NCBI RefSeq assembly: GCF_048544455.1
Contig: NC_133534.1
Coordinates: 119,312,269-119,376,268, forward strand
DNA length: 64,000 nt
Source: Silene latifolia
Lineage: Eukaryota > Streptophyta > Magnoliopsida > Caryophyllales > Caryophyllaceae
Direction: 5' to 3'
A program made the position numbers and the translations under genes. Below the pieces are notes generated by a model that did no database searches, was not told where the DNA came from, and saw nothing but the letters and a program-made list of their open reading frames with translations. Below, piece by piece: positions 53,833 to 64,000 of the stretch (the first letter of the stretch is position 1; each line of letters starts with the position of its first letter).

Positions 53833-55694
53833 CTATCCTTTCTTTTATGTTTCTAATTCAACTATGGTATTGTGATACAAAGTTGTGATAATGTATCCCC
53901 TTTTTATTGTAAATAGGGCCTCCACCAAGCAAGGACAAGGGAAAAGAAAAGCAAGCTTGAGAAACCATCGAGAGGCTAGGAGTAGCTTCCATGAAGCTTG
54001 TCTTTTATTGTCTTATTTTAATTTATGTTTCATATTTTAGAACCTTTTGATTTCCGTGTTCGACATGGAAATGTATTTTGGATATTAGTTGTATTTCGGA
54101 TAATGGTGGCTTGGTTTGCAACCCAAGTCACCCGTTTTATCGTTTTTATCCTTGTTCTAAAATTCGTCTTTATCCGCTTGCTAATAGAAACATATGATCA
54201 TTCACTTAAAGTGATCTAATAGACAACTATAATGATGGGATTCATTATATGACCACAAGCAAAAGACTTGTGTATGATCATTTACAAAGTGATATTGAGT
54301 TAATGAACTCTCTTAAAGGAAAGTTAATCACCAAGTACACTTACAAAATCTAAAACAATTAGTCAAACTATGAGATAGTTCTCCTTATACTTCAAAAATC
54401 ATTATTTGTGTCTCATAAGCTATCTTTGAATCTCTAGTGTATTTATTCTAAAGATAGAGTGGGAGAAAAATGAGGACACAACACCAAGATAAATTTGTGT
54501 ACTTGTGTAAATGAGATCTACGCAAGTGAGAATGATTTGTATAAAGGTATATCTATTTATATAGTATACCCAATAGATGAGATCTATGGTCTCGAATAGA
54601 TCTACATGACAAAAGGGACCAAGTGAAGTAATCAAAAGAATATTTTCGCAAGATAACTACACGAGGAGACCAAAAGAAAGTTTTGGAAGAAAAATGACTA
54701 ATGTAAAGTCTTAACAAGAGTTTTGACTAGTTTATGATAAATTTTGACCAATAGTTTCAACATTGATATTTACTTAAGAGCATAAATGAATCAAAGTTAC
54801 ATCCTAGAAAATAAATGAGATTTATGACTAGAAGTTGCAAGGATTGATATACCGATATCCTCAATAGCTAAGTTAAGTATTAACCACGCTAATGTCATTA
54901 CTTAACCTCATTATGAAAATGAATTGGTTAAACCTCCTTCCGAAAAGGGTATTTTTAAGGACGTGTATTAGATATTATTCATATTTAAATAATGACATTG
55001 CTACTCATCATTATGATATGAATGAGTTAGAGATTAAAATCTCTTTCCATAAGTATAAGATGAGACCACTTCAAAATAGGTATTTTGAAAGGATATGATG
55101 GGAACATATATGGTTTTATCTCAATAACTTAGCAAAGCAACAAATCTCAATTCTTGAAATGTTTCAATTGAGTAGTCAATTACGAAACATCTGGAATTAA
55201 GTGGGAGTTTGGAAATTATCATGTGAAAACATAGAATTTAGTGGGAGCAATCATCCTGTAAAGGTTTATAACTCATTACTCATTGGGAATGACGAGCTAA
55301 TACTATTATTTCACAAAGAAGTATTTGAGTTTTCAATTCTGGATGAAAAATGGACTATGATGAATCCAATCACATCATGAGATGTTGGATAAGTATTGAG
55401 ATATATGCATCAAATCAACAAGAAACCTAGGTTATTCATATCGATGAAAATGGAATTACCATAAGCAGTCATGGTCATTCATTGAACCTAAGTATAGTTG
55501 ATGACATGATTATTAGTTACTAATGTTTCCGCCATTAGAATAATCATGCACATGTCCAATAATAAATCATATGTATAAGAGCATGATGATTCATTGGCAA
55601 GCCATAAAAGAATCGTCATGTATTCTCGAGGAGAATCCGATGAGCGATTTCAGTGCTGGACAGAACACTCTGTTATGTGTCAAGAGGTTGCACA
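53833..55694 (+). pseudogene. Decayed pol region of C4
   Basis: No frame is open. Short matches to C3 pol survive: gatagagtgggagaaaaatg (54452) against gacagagtgggagaatttt (27920), and tagtgggagcaatcatcc plus catt-ggaatgac (55229-55296) against the RT region at 28685-28745. The colinear decayed sequence is in C1 (8217-9733 and 5529-6454). Confidence 0.75.
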
Positions 55695-56874
55695 TCAATA
55701 CTATATATTAAATCCAGAAACCAAGGGCCTTCAATGTAATTAAAGAAAGTTATACAAATTAATTATACTATATAGTTTTAAATCACTAGCACCGTGTGAT
55801 GGACCCGATTAAGGGATCTAAATGCAAATATTATATAGTTTGGGTTAAAATTAAATTATATAGAAACTTGGTAATTTTCCTAAACATTTGTAAGAGACTA
55901 AAACATGGTGGTCAATTTCCTTAAAATAAAATAATTAATTAAGATGGTCAATTTCCTTAAAATTAAATAATTAATTAAGATGGTCAATTTCAAGGAGACT
56001 AAAATAAAGAAGATGCTTAGTAATTTTCCTAAATATTTATAGAAGACTACTAAAAGATGGTCAATTTTCTTAAAATAAAATAATTAATTAGTATAAACAT
56101 GCACACTTATGGTATTAATTATTATCATCATAAAATTATATATTAAACTTAAAATATATGCAATTTTATTAAACTTTATAGTTTATTAGATGTATAGAGA
56201 TGTTAATTAGTTAACATACAAAAATATAATATAAGTATGTTATAAATAATTCAAGTTAGATTCCATAATATATAACATTGCATAATTCTTTCGATTTTAT
56301 TTAATGCATATATGTAATATATTTATATAGATATATAATCCTCTTAAAATTGCATGCCTAAGTAGTAAAAGTAATTTCGTCAGTAAAGAAAAAAATTTTA
56401 GTAACATTGAATATAGTTATATGATAGTAATCAATCATTTGAAAAGTAAAAGTTATAATATTATCACCGAGATTAGTGAAAGTGGTAGAAACAACAACGA
56501 GAGTAGTGAAATAATCAATATTAATGCGGTAATAGTGAAAGTAACAATAATTACGGCGGGAGTAGTGAAATTATCAATATTAATGCGACAGTAGTGACAG
56601 TAAAAATAATTACGGCAGGAGTAGTGAAAGTAACAATGATTACGGGCAAGTAGTGAAATGTTATTACTATTGTTTCATTAATAAGAGTAAAATATTAATA
56701 GCGGGGTAGTGAATTTGTCTCAAATTTAATTTCTTCGTAATTTTAAGATATGTCATAGAAAAATATATTAATGATAAATTTATGGGTTATGCAACTTTAA
56801 GTAATTTTATTTAATGAAAAAAAAATTTAATAGTAAGTAGAGGTAGCCCGGGCGAAGCCGGGCACCAATACTAG
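55695..56874 (+). mobile_element. Non-autonomous Helitron
   Basis: It starts TCAATACTATATATTAAA and ends ACCAATACTAG. A GC hairpin gcccgg-gcgaag-ccgggc (56846-56863) lies seven bases before CTAG. It sits exactly between A and T: C4 reads gcaca|TC...CTAG|tattaaag, and the empty site gcacatattaaag is present in C1 (minus strand near 6090). No target duplication is made, as expected. It is 1180 bp with no Rep/helicase gene. Inside are three copies of a ggtcaatttccttaaaat block (55910-56085) and irregular repeats of agtagtgaaa/gtaacaataattacgg (56465-56660). Confidence 0.92.
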
Positions 56875-57436
56875 TATTAAAGAAAATCCAAACACGCGTA
56901 AGGATTTATGATAATCCTGAGCTTTTCAGCAAAAAAGAGAAATTAGAATTTTGGAAAAGTACTTAGTTGAAGTAAGAAGTTACTCAAAACTAGTATTTCC
57001 TAATATGCTAGGACTTGTGAGAAGTGCTAGACTATTCTTCTTGACAATTTGTTGCAAGACTATGCAAAACATTTACCTAGTGCCTTATGAGTGGATGGAG
57101 TACTTGATCAGTGCAAGTTGAATCATTCACTGCAAATTCATTGGTTATGTAATAATCAACAGGAAAGTTCTTTCAAGATAAAGAACCCAATCCGAGGTTG
57201 GGAACCCATATGTGTACTTGGTAAGGTTCATGCTATGAGAGATAACATGAACGTAAAGGAAAATGCGATTAAAAGAAGTTTGAACACATGGACACATGGT
57301 ATGTTAAACTTCTATCAAAATCAACAAGTATTTACACACTTACGATATGCATCACAAGGTTGTAATACGGTATTGACTACCCGAGTGTGATGTCCACATT
57401 TGTCGTTTGAGTTATTATTAACTCACCTTATACTTT
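56875..57436 (+). other. C4 internal DNA after the Helitron (no gene)
   Basis: Colinear with the C1 minus strand 5529-6090. The 99-codon frame at 57091-57390 is not open in C1 and shows no motif, so it is not called. Confidence 0.7.
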
Positions 57437-58124
57437 GTTACATCCAACGGGTTGTAGAGACAATTGAACCCCGTTTAAGTGAACACGGATTAGCATTGTA
57501 TTGGCCCATAGTTACTTACATGAGGTGACATCTCGAAGTGACTAGAATGTGATGCGATTGATGGCAAGTTCAAGTGTCATAGAGTCATATGAGAATGACT
57601 AGTCGATCACATAGGCAGACTGTTAGGAACATTTTGTCGGGCCTTATGACCGCTTATAGAGTTCTGGCAAATTTATATAGCCTGGTCGTGGCGAGAGCTA
57701 CTATAGTATTCTACTGAGTCGATTCTTTTGGCTAAAGACTACTCGCCTAAGATGGCACAGTTTCAGATTAACTTTGATTTGTGTTACTACGACCTTCGTA
57801 AATGGGGTCAAATGGGCATATTTTGGGTTATGATGGCTGTGGCTAGTCGAAGGGAATGAGTGCGATAGGAATTGTCCACCCCTAGTCAGGGTTATAACAA
57901 TATCTCAGGGCCACTCGAGAAGTAATGAACTGGAAATGCGTGGCCACGCTCGGAATGAATCCATGGTGGATAAGTCCGGTCAATTAGTTATTCTCCAGAT
58001 CGAGGAAACCACTCTCGATATGATCACTTGCAAGTACGACCCGGAAGACACCTTGCATTGAGTGGGAGATAGTAATAGGACAAGAGAATTGGTGACGCAC
58101 ACTTGCCGAGGACAAGTGGGAGAT
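57437..58124 (+). other. Conserved 3' block and polypurine tract of C4
   Basis: 688 bp. See the equal blocks in C1 and C3. Ends ggacaagtgggagat before the LTR at 58125. Confidence 0.85.
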
Positions 58125-59389
58125 TGTTGGAATATGTGTCCTCCGACAATAATGCGATCACAACTGTTGATCATGATGATCACATGTTTAAGTCTCATTT
58201 TAAAGAATACAATTGGGAAGTAATATTTTACTTTCAACTGGTCCACACATATCGGTAATGATTGGCTGACTAGAGTATGACATTACTGCCGTGCGACGGT
58301 GGTGACCAGTTGATCCCCTTAGGTCATACCTATAGGGTAACACTCTTAATTGATCATTTAATTGATCGTATGACGATACGGGTCGATTAAATTACTTAAA
58401 ATTGACGGACGATTTTGGAAGTAATATTTACGTGTCTCATTGAAATTTGATTAAATAAGATACGGTCTAAGTAATCGAATTGTTTTATTACTTAGAGGAA
58501 ATTATTATTTAAGGAAACAATTGCATTTGAATGAATAAATTATTATAAATACAAGATGTTGTGATTTATAATTGGTAAATTATTTTGGTACAAGTAATTA
58601 TTAATTACTAGGTCAATTTTGTATATGACGTATTTTTATTAATGCGTTGATTTTTAATATGTTAAAAATACATAACAATTTTATGTGACATGTGACATGT
58701 GACAAATTGACAAAAATAAAATGGAGTCCATTTTATCTATATGTACCGAAATTAAGGTGAGGATTAGGAATATATTGTGTTGATTATGTTAGTGGTAAAC
58801 ATAATCATTTCCTTCTACACCTAGCCATGCAACCCTACTTAATCTTGTGAAGACCACCTTATGCATGCATTGGTCCTTTCCTTCCCATGCCACCCGGTTT
58901 TTCAAGAGGAGAAAACAATGGATTTTTCTCCTCATTTATCTAATATACACTACCAAAACATTTTAGTTTATTATTCATTCTTACATCTAAAAATATAAGG
59001 ATTTTAGAGAGATAAAAATCTTCCTCCTCCTCCCTCTCTCTTAACCGAATTATTGAGAGACCAAATAATATTTTGGGTCAATTTTTATACAAAATTAATA
59101 TTGTTCTAGTAATAATAATATTAATTTGATTAAGTTGTTACTTTGGGTATATAACCTTGGGAGGGATTCTACACTTGAATCCTTGTTCATCCAATTAAGG
59201 AAAGCTCAAGAACAAGAGAGTAGGAGAACACTCTTGTGCCCTTTGATCCGAAATATCAATGTAAGAATAAATATTTCTTCCTTATTTTACTTATAGTTTG
59301 CATGCATAAGATCATCTTTTAATTTCATGACTAAATTAAAATCATAACATATATGAATATGTTGAGTAAAGAGATATAGATTTCTAACA
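58125..59389 (+). repeat. 3' LTR of C4
   Basis: 1265 bp. It differs from the 5' LTR at a modest number of scattered positions and two single-base gaps. Followed by TGTTT. Confidence 0.93.
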
Positions 59390-59394
59390 TGTTT

Positions 59395-60471
59395 ATATGC
59401 TAGTTGCATCATGGCATATAGTTGCATGTTAGAAAAATTTTGCGAAACCGTCTACTTGGGAAGCTTGACAAGTGTATATAAGCCCTAGTAGATGCTTTTT
59501 CTTCTTAAGACTTTGCTTGTTAGAATACTTGTAAAACACCCTAGGATGTGTCATGCTAGTATTCTTTGACCCATGGATTAAGGCCTAGTCAAGAGTACAT
59601 TGTGGTGTGATAACTCCTTGCCTACCGTTTATTCAAAGGTGACCCTTGAACCATGCATCCATCCATCCATCATCCATGTTCTACCACATTTTTGTCATCA
59701 AAGGGAATGGGCACAAAAAGAAATCAATTTGAGTTCAATGATATGAAAAGTGAAAGAAAGTTTGCAATTGCATCAAATGAAAAGAGGAGCAAAAATAGAC
59801 TCCTAAAGCTTCAAATATAAGGCACCCTCACTACATATGGGGTGAATTGGGGGGAAAAACAAAAAAAAAACAAAAACAAAAACAAAGCAAACTCCCAAAG
59901 TGAAACTCAAATTTTATCGCTCCCTTTATCCATCGTATCCATTTTAGTGCATGGTAGAGAGGGGACGACCCTTCTTCTTGTCTAGGCAAGAGGGGGAATT
60001 CCGCGATCCTCCAGTATTTCTAACACCATAAGGAGTCTATTCTTGACAAAAGCATTTAACAATTGAGGACAACGGTACCCTAGCTTGACACAACTTGGAG
60101 GTGATTTATTGGTATCCTTCTAGGATTAGTAGTTTGAAGAAATTGCATCTACGAAGGAGTATGTACCCTTGAATTGCTTCCCTTGTAGATAATTTCCGCC
60201 ACTTAGATGAGGAAAGTGGCTATTCTTTTGTAGATGCATCCATTACTTGATTTTATGTGCTTAATGTTTGGATGTGTCGCCATTTTGGCAAGACCCACCT
60301 TGCCTTGCAAGAAGGCATCCTACCTCATGGTTGTCTTGTTGTAAGTTGAAGGGGCAGAGTGAGACCCGCTAATTGTCTCATATCGGCTATGTTATTAGGT
60401 TAGTTTAATAATGGTCCTAGTCCTTGTCACCTCTTTACTCGGGATGAGCAAAGGTTCGGTTTGGGGATATT
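59395..60471 (+). other. E1 3' non-coding DNA after C4, with polypurine tract
   Basis: No gene. Contains ggggggaaaaacaaaaaaaaaac-type simple sequence (about 59850-59885), an aattgaggacaacggt stretch (60060), and the polypurine-like ggtttggggatatt (about 60456-60471) right before the LTR start at 60472. Confidence 0.65.
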
Positions 60472-60738
60472 TGATGTGACCATAATTAGAGCATATTTAG
60501 TCCCGAATTAGCCTTGTTCCCATGCTTTTTAGTGCATATTTGGGTCATTTATTGTCTTTAGTCCTTTGTTTTGCATATTCTTTGAGGTTTTGTGTCCTTG
60601 GTAGGAAAGGAGTGCAAACCTTGCATTTTCATGGCAAAATGAGGCTAAATTTATTGAATTCAATGACCAAGCATCAAGGAGAGACAAGATTAGAAGGCCC
60701 TTGTACATACTATAGTAGATGGTAAATGATGAGAAAAG
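60472..60738 (+). repeat. E1 3' LTR, first 267 bp, cut by E3
   Basis: TGATGTGACCATAATTAGAGC to gatgagaaaag. It is colinear with 33229-33493. At 60739 a second TGATGTGACC begins (E3). The left target duplication of E3 would be aaaag (60734-60738). Confidence 0.88.
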
Positions 60739-62495
60739 TGATGTGACCATAATTAGCGCATATTTAGCCCCCGAATTAGCCTTGTTCCCATGCTTTTTAG
60801 TGCATATTTGGGTCATTTATTGTCTTTAATTCTTTGTTTTGCATATTCTTTGAGATTTTGATACCTTGGTAGGAAAGGAGTGCAAATCTTGCATTTTCAT
60901 GGCAAAACGAGACTAAATTGATTGAATTCAATGACCAAGCATTAAGGAGAAACAAGATTATAAGGCCTTTGTACATATTATAGGAGATGAGCAATGTTGA
61001 AGAAAGGATCCTTGCATCCCCAAGGAAATCCCCAAGGATTTTATGAAGAAAAGGGAAGAAAAGAAGAAGAAACGATGCTGAGCTACAATCCGAGCGGACT
61101 GCCATGAATCCGCCAGTCCTCCACAACACAATCCGTGCGTCTTCCTTCAAAGACGCCCGGGTAAGCAGCCACCAGAATCCGCCCGGATTCCCTCGAAGAC
61201 GCCCGTCTTCCCCTGCTACAATCCGCCCGTCCCGACACCAATACGCCCGGATTCCAGCCCAGCACGAATTCGTCTCTTCATGCTTCAAAAAAAGAAGCCC
61301 TTCCTTCGAAAAATACCGGCTTCTCCCTGCTCAATCTAAAAATTGTAATTACTAGTTTAGCCCTTAGTTAACCCTAATGCATCCACCTAATTTCCACTAA
61401 AAATACTCCATTAGTCTAATTAGAAGAGGATGTTCTTCTTATCAATTATTAGATTAGTTAATATCAATCAAATCTCTCTTTAATATTGTAATCAACAATT
61501 AATCAAGTTTTAATACAAGTTTTATTTCCTTAATCTCTCTTTTGTTCATCCTTTATTTTGGGTAATTGAAGATTATTTGGGTTATTATTGGGAGATTGAC
61601 AACCTCTCAATCAAGCATCAAGTACTTCTTTTATTCTTTGCTTTATTATTGGAATCATTAGTAGGTATAATTCTCTTGATCCCTTTTTAATTATTGTTAA
61701 TTACTTTCATTTATTCATCATGTTTCCTTTTGTTGGTATGATTGACAACCTTGCTAGCATGATCAACATGATAATGAGTGAGTAGTGACCTAGCTAGGGT
61801 TAATGGGTAATTAGGGGAAACCAACATTGGGAATGATTCATGCTTAAATTAATATGCTTTCATGGTTTATTTGCTTGCTTGTTTTGATCTCAACTCATGC
61901 ACATGTTATGTTTGATGAAATGTGAGCCTATGAATCCTTGCATTTTTTACCCATCACTTATCTTTTCAATGAGATTTGTAAGACATAAACCAACTCGAAT
62001 CTCATTAGACCATGCATGTTGTTGAGTAGGGAAGATTAAGTCGACTTGTAGGTGTTGTACAATCTAATCGATTCGGCTCCGGGACCCAAACTTTCCTAGG
62101 ATTGTAAGATATAACCCAACTCAATCCATCACAACAATAATTGCTTGCTTATAATTTGAGAACATGTTTGTATGATCAATTCCCATGATTCCCCTATGAC
62201 CCCATGACACCCTAGTGCTTTTTATCAATTGTTTACAACCCTTTTAATTCATCTTGCTTATTTATTTTCATTTCTATTTAGTTAGTGACCTTGTACATCA
62301 ACCCAAATTGTGACACCCCTAAGACACCGCTAGTTTCAATGGAAATCTCATCTCAATTCTCGTCTCTTGGGATCCTCCCTTTACTTGCCTCTTTACTAAT
62401 TGTAGAGTTGTTTGTGAAGCTATAAATTGTGTTTTGATTCGGACGTGACCCAACGACAACATCTATTCAATTGTGAACACGAAACGGACCGATCA
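60739..62495 (+). repeat. 5' LTR of E3
   Basis: TGATGTGACCATAATTAGCGC to cggaccgatca. Its length equals the solo LTR at 6455-8211. It contains the palindrome array at 61086-61254 and a weak TATA (ctaaaaatac, 61397-61406). Confidence 0.93.
61086..61254 (+). promoter_or_regulatory. Eight-site palindrome array in the E3 LTR
   Basis: Cores at 61091, 61111, 61134, 61154, 61180, 61200, 61224 and 61244. Spacings are 20, 23, 20, 26, 20, 24 and 20. The within-pair distance is always 20, while only the between-pair distance drifts. Arms combine aatc or aga on the left with gatt or tct on the right. Confidence 0.88.
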
Positions 62496-62499
62496 AAAA

Positions 62500-62517
62500 T
62501 GGCGCCGTTACCGGGGA
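62500..62517 (+). promoter_or_regulatory. tRNA-Asp primer binding site of E3
   Basis: TGGCGCCGTTACCGGGGA, four bases after the LTR end. One mismatch (A for G) to the E2 site and to tRNA-Asp. Confidence 0.88.
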
Positions 62518-62635
62518 CGGTGTTAACTTGATTTAGATTTTATTATATTGTTATTAGTTGTGTCTTTCTTTCCCTTGGGGAAGTAAAACTCCTCAAGGTT
62601 TGTTCTAATTGTTTTCGAGTTGTTTGATATTTTGC

Positions 62636-63835
62636 ATGTCTAGAAGGTCACAAGGTGATTTGTTACCTTTTGATCGTGAAATTGAAAGAACCTTGACAAA
62701 CCATAGGAGATTTGCTAGGAGGAATTTGAGAGGTATTAGTGAGGTTGTGGATATTCAACCAACTATTGAGTTCATCAACCCTTTTGCAAGAGAAGGTGAG
62801 GAGAACCCAACACAAAATACCCCACAAAATCAACCTACAATGCCTAAATTTTCATCACATTCCGTACCCACCGAGGAGAACCTACCAAATGGTACTCCTA
62901 CACCACAACATTTGACCGGAAATTTTATTACCAAATCCGCCTTTATCCAATTAGTCGAAAGGAGCCAATTTGGGGAGATGCCTAGTGAAGACCCTCATTC
63001 TCATATGGAAACCTTTTGTGACTATTGTGATGCGATTTCTCAAACCGGTGTGACTCAAGACCAAATTCGATGGGTCTTATTTCCTTTTTCTCTAAGCGGC
63101 ACCGCGAAACAATGGTTGAAGGGCCTTGATAAGGCCACTCTCGGAATAGATTCTTGGAAGAAGTTGGCTCTAGCTTTCTACAAAAAGTTCTACCCACCGG
63201 AAAAGACTAACATGCTAAGAGCTCAAATTACGGGTTTTAAGCAAAGGGATGAAGAATCTTTGTATGAAACTTGGGAGCGGTTCAAGGGAATTTGTCGCTC
63301 ATGTCCTCACCATGGACTTAGCGAGTGGTTCTTGGTACAACAATTTTGGAACGGTCTATATGAAGATTCAAGGAACATTCTCAACATGGGATCAAATGGA
63401 ATGTTCACCGAAGTTGATGACAATCAAACATGGAACAATATTGAGGAAATGGCGGTCCATAACTCACAATATAGTAGACCTCGCAAGGCTACTAGAGGAG
63501 GAACGCATGAAGTGAACTCCGTTACTCAATTGGGTGCTCAACTTAGTGCTCACATTGGCACAATCAATTTGAAGTTTGAACAAGCTATGGCTAGACTTGA
63601 AGAAGCCTCAAAATCACCAAAGCATCATGTTAATGCCATGACGGCATCCTCATCAATCCCAAGTGAGATATGTGAGAATTGTGGAACTTTGGGACATGAC
63701 AAAAGTGAATGTAGGGGAACAAATGAACAAGTGAATGCTTTCCAAGCATACAAGAGTGGTACCCCTTATTCCAATTATTACAATGAAAACAACAAATTCC
63801 ATCCAAATCTCTCATACAAAAGCCAAAATTTTTAA
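62636..63835 (+). CDS. gag: E3 Athila-type Gag, one early stop near its end
   Basis: An upstream in-frame ATG exists at 62609, but MSRRSQGDLL at 62636 matches the E1 start and is preferred. It is 399 residues from there. The Retrotrans_gag capsid core is recognisable by AKQWLKGLDKATLGIDSWKKLALAFYKKFYP and ESLYETWERFKGICRSCPHHGL...FWNGLYEDSRNIL. It is followed by a helix (NLKFEQAMARLEEA) and a full zinc knuckle (C346, C349, H354, C359; CENCGTLGHDKSEC). TAA at 63833-63835 interrupts the frame. E1 has CAA at that codon, and the Q/N-rich continuation (NQNQRPFYNQNQ) is still open in the same frame to the window edge. Gag forms the particle and binds RNA. Confidence 0.9.
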   Translation: MSRRSQGDLLPFDREIERTLTNHRRFARRNLRGISEVVDIQPTIEFINPFAREGEENPTQNTPQNQPTMPKFSSHSVPTEENLPNGTPTPQHLTGNFITKSAFIQLVERSQFGEMPSEDPHSHMETFCDYCDAISQTGVTQDQIRWVLFPFSLSGTAKQWLKGLDKATLGIDSWKKLALAFYKKFYPPEKTNMLRAQITGFKQRDEESLYETWERFKGICRSCPHHGLSEWFLVQQFWNGLYEDSRNILNMGSNGMFTEVDDNQTWNNIEEMAVHNSQYSRPRKATRGGTHEVNSVTQLGAQLSAHIGTINLKFEQAMARLEEASKSPKHHVNAMTASSSIPSEICENCGTLGHDKSECRGTNEQVNAFQAYKSGTPYSNYYNENNKFHPNLSYKSQNF

Positions 63836-64000
63836 AACCCTCAAACAACATTTACTCCACCTCCCATGAGAAACCAAAATCAAAGACCCTTTTACAACCA
63901 AAACCAAGGTTACCAAAACCAAAATCCATACAATCACCAAAATGACCAAGGTTTTGATGTTCAAAAATCGGTCCTCCAAATGCAAAAGAATCAACAAGAA
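63836..64000 (+). pseudogene. gag: E3 gag continuation after the stop
   Basis: Same frame as gag. It encodes a proline then glutamine/asparagine-rich segment (PPPMRNQNQRPFYNQNQ...) matching E1 45483-45660. It runs off the window. Confidence 0.8.

Larger units (their letters stand above)
49417..59389 (+). mobile_element. Ty1/copia element C4: intact gag, decayed pol, Helitron inside
   Basis: LTRs 49417-50683 (1267 bp) and 58125-59389 (1265 bp). Target duplication TGTTT at 49412-49416 and 59390-59394. It is the same family as C1, with leader, gag and decayed pol colinear. A 1180-bp Helitron at 55695 is specific to C4. Confidence 0.95.
33229..60738 (+). mobile_element. Athila-like Ty3/gypsy element E1 (gag-protease, no RT/integrase)
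   Basis: Parts in order: damaged 5' LTR, gag N-half (34792-35185), [E2], gag C-half (44654-45815), protease (45893-46660), palindrome array (46781-47082), accessory frame (47427-48620), 3' non-coding DNA, [C4], more 3' non-coding DNA, polypurine tract, and 267 bp of 3' LTR up to the E3 insertion at 60738. The remainder of the 3' LTR must lie beyond E3. There is no trace of reverse transcriptase or integrase between protease and the 3' end, so E1 depends on another element for its enzymes. Confidence 0.88.
60739..64000 (+). mobile_element. Athila-like element E3, 5' part (continues beyond the window)
   Basis: A complete 1757-bp 5' LTR, primer site, and gag frame. It is the same family as E1 and the solo LTR. 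The downstream part is outside the window, so whether it carries RT and integrase cannot be said. Confidence 0.92.

Noticed and set aside
57091..57390. 99-codon frame in C4
   Set aside because: Not preserved in the colinear C1 sequence and shows no recognisable domain.
1..64000. Any host protein-coding gene
   Set aside because: All frames with recognisable domains belong to retroelements. The rest is accounted for by LTRs, leaders and decayed pol.

Overview
The window is a piece of flowering-plant nuclear genome made almost wholly of nested transposable elements. No host gene, tRNA gene, rRNA gene or bacterial feature could be supported. The plant origin is inferred from the element types: Ty1/copia LTR elements with a tRNA-Met-type primer site, Ty3/gypsy Athila-like elements with a tRNA-Asp primer site (TGGCGCCGTTGCCGGGG), plant L1-type LINEs with a zf-RVT domain, a tRNA-derived SINE and a TC...CTAG Helitron. 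I cannot name the species.

Layout. (1) 1-1757: a minus-strand gypsy LTR running off the left edge, next to the 3' end of a plus-strand gypsy element G1 (1758-4311). (2) G1 sits inside the 3' LTR of a minus-strand copia element C1 (4312-19044). C1 carries an intact gag gene and also contains a solo Athila-type LTR (6455-8211), a gag-only copia element (11211-14122) and a 5'-truncated LINE (14598-17220). (3) 19045-22665 and 32299-33228 are an older decayed minus-strand copia, C2. It contains a complete plus-strand copia C3 (22666-32298, pol-bearing, with a LINE tail in its 3' LTR) and a SINE (32384-32674). (4) From 33229 an Athila-like element E1 runs past 60738. It lacks reverse transcriptase and integrase and has an extra downstream reading frame. 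Its gag is split by the Athila-like element E2 (35186-44653), its 3' non-coding part by copia C4 (49417-59389, itself carrying a Helitron at 55695-56874), and its 3' LTR by E3 (60739 to beyond the right edge). Target-site duplications were read directly for the solo LTR (AAACT), C3 (CTAAT), C4 (TGTTT), E2 (ACTAT), the gag-only copia (TCAAT/TGAAT), both LINEs and the SINE. The nesting order is therefore firm.

How the parts may work together. C1 and C4 keep a nearly identical intact 298-residue Gag but have unreadable pol. C3 keeps most of pol (protease, a D,D-35-E integrase, YVDD reverse transcriptase) but lacks the Gag capsid part. All three share an almost identical ~689 bp block before the 3' LTR. 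This fits a split system complementing in trans (inference).

The most unusual signal is a set of arrays of short CG-rich palindromes with DNA-helix-like spacing. They are built from CTCGATCGAG in G1 and E2, and from aatCCGnnCGGatt/agaCGnnCGtct in the E1/E3/solo-LTR family. The full arrays have eight sites arranged as four pairs. Sites in a pair are 20-22 bp apart, and pairs are separated by about 24 bp or about 30 bp. Arrays lie just upstream of the predicted TATA box in the LTRs, again in 3' non-coding DNA, and once inside a gag reading frame. The words differ and the spacers are unrelated, yet the architecture is kept.
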